Source of the DNA: Krasilnikovozyma curviuscula
Lineage: Eukaryota > Basidiomycota > Tremellomycetes > Cystofilobasidiales > Mrakiaceae
Assembly: GCA_014825775.1 (NCBI GenBank)
Contig: MVAQ01000174.1
Location: 1-45,955, forward strand
Direction of reading: 5' to 3'
DNA: 45,955 nt
The position numbers and the translations under genes were made by a program. Each line of letters begins with the position of its first letter. The stretch's first letter is position 1. The notes under the pieces are model-generated. The model saw only the letters and a list, made by a program, of their open reading frames with translations. It had not been told where the DNA came from and did no database searches. Shown here piece by piece: positions 45,415 through 45,955 of this stretch.

Positions 45415-45955
45415 TTATCTTTCATCCTCAGAGCCAGTATAACTTTCCCTCTTGCTGCCTTTCTTTCCGTCATCCCTGTTTTTAGAAGGCGGTGTCCTGC
45501 TTCTGCTCCTCGATCGGGTCGGACTGCGTCTTCTCCTGGCAGGCGGGGATGGTGATCTTGAACCTCGATTTCGAGCGAAATGCCGCTGGGGAGGTGTATC
45601 GTCGTCTGCTGCTGCTGGTGCACGCCGACGAGGGGGTGTTCGTGAGAGCGACCGATCGCGGTGTTTGGGTAGTGGTGAAGCTGAGCGAGAACGTGGTCGC
45701 GGAAGAGGAGGGCGACTGTAGGTTATAATAGGTTGGAGAGGTAGCCAGGCAACCATGTATATGTGAGAAACACAGAACGTCAAACACAGAGGACGCGATA
45801 AAGCCATTAATGATGAGAGAATGTCAACGCACTTGTCACCACGTCTGACAGGACTTCGACTCCTACTCCTACTTCTCCCTCTGCCGTTTTTATACATTCC
45901 ACCGCCTCCGTCACGTCGGTCACCATCTCTGCCTCTATCCCTGCCACGCCCGCCA
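45415..45955 (-). CDS. SR-type (Arg/Ser-rich) protein, C-terminal part only
   Basis: The 3' end of a gene that runs off the right edge. Exons <45955-45833 and 45715-45415 are joined by a GTGCGT..CAG intron of 117 nt. The visible part is an RGG/RD-rich stretch (GGRGRDRGRDGDRR) followed by RS repeats (GRSRSRSRSPVRRG, PRPRSRSASP, RSLSRTPPRRR, RSPTRSRSRSRTPP), ending in SEDER. RS domains of this kind are phosphorylated by SRPK/CLK kinases and act in pre-mRNA splicing. The RNA-binding part, if there is one, lies outside the window, so the family member cannot be named. Confidence 0.8.
   Translation of the reverse strand, partial: GGRGRDRGRDGDRRDGGGGMYKNGRGRSRSRSRSPVRRGDKCVDILSSLMALSRPLCLTFCVSHIYMVAWLPLQPIITYSRPPLPRPRSRSASPLPKHRDRSLSRTPPRRRAPAAADDDTPPQRHFARNRGSRSPSPPARRRRSPTRSRSRSRTPPSKNRDDGKKGSKRESYTGSEDER

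Noticed and set aside
1..45955. Mobile elements, CRISPR arrays, rRNA/tRNA genes, horizontally acquired islands
   Set aside because: No transposase, reverse transcriptase, terminal repeats or regularly spaced repeats were seen. All genes have the same intron style, so no foreign island stands out.

Overview
The window is nuclear DNA from a basidiomycete fungus, most likely a Tremellomycete (Cryptococcus/Kwoniella/Tremella relatives). Nearly every gene is cut by many short introns (about 45-130 nt) with GTNNGT donors, CTGAC/CTGAT-like branch sites and micro-exons of 16-30 nt. Gene density is high, base composition is moderate, and the proteins are typical fungal families. Exon joins below were worked out by hand from reading frame, splice consensus and remembered family motifs. 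In every complete gene model the summed exon length is divisible by three. No mobile element, CRISPR array, rRNA or tRNA was found.

Left third (1-13.3 kb): a Pyp1/Ptp2-3-type MAP-kinase tyrosine phosphatase truncated at its 5' end by the window edge (+), tRNA guanine-26 dimethyltransferase TRM1 (+), H/ACA snoRNP subunit NHP2 (+), then two tandem minus-strand genes: a peroxisomal ABCD/PXA1-type half transporter and a steroid 5-alpha-reductase-family enzyme.

Middle (13.3-31.3 kb): an F-box-like gene (+), a large orphan SNF2-family ATPase (-) head-to-head with histone H2A.Z (+) over a 307-bp shared promoter, a 1196-residue disordered SQ/TQ-rich nuclear-type protein (+), glutathione reductase (+), and a second F-box-like gene (+) that is a diverged paralogue of the first with identical intron positions.

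Right third (31.3-46 kb): a single-pass membrane protein with a Ser/Thr-rich stalk (+), a 966-residue disordered protein preceded by a 1.8-kb gene-free stretch (+), a Liz1/Fen2-type MFS pantothenate-transporter-like gene (+), an unrecognised 599-residue protein (-), and the RS-domain end of an SR-type protein running off the right edge (-).

The genes do not form one pathway. Loose themes are RNA modification and processing (TRM1, NHP2, SR protein), chromatin (SNF2 ATPase, H2A.Z, SQ/TQ protein) and metabolism/redox (PXA1, glutathione reductase, MFS). No clear new multi-gene system was found. The best leads are a 27-nt, phase-symmetric exon in the H2A.Z docking tail, three GC-AG introns in two genes, the catalytic Glu-to-Asp change in the ABCD transporter, the paralogous F-box-like pair, the paired Cys-x-Cys insert in the SNF2 protein, and dual start codons in TRM1.
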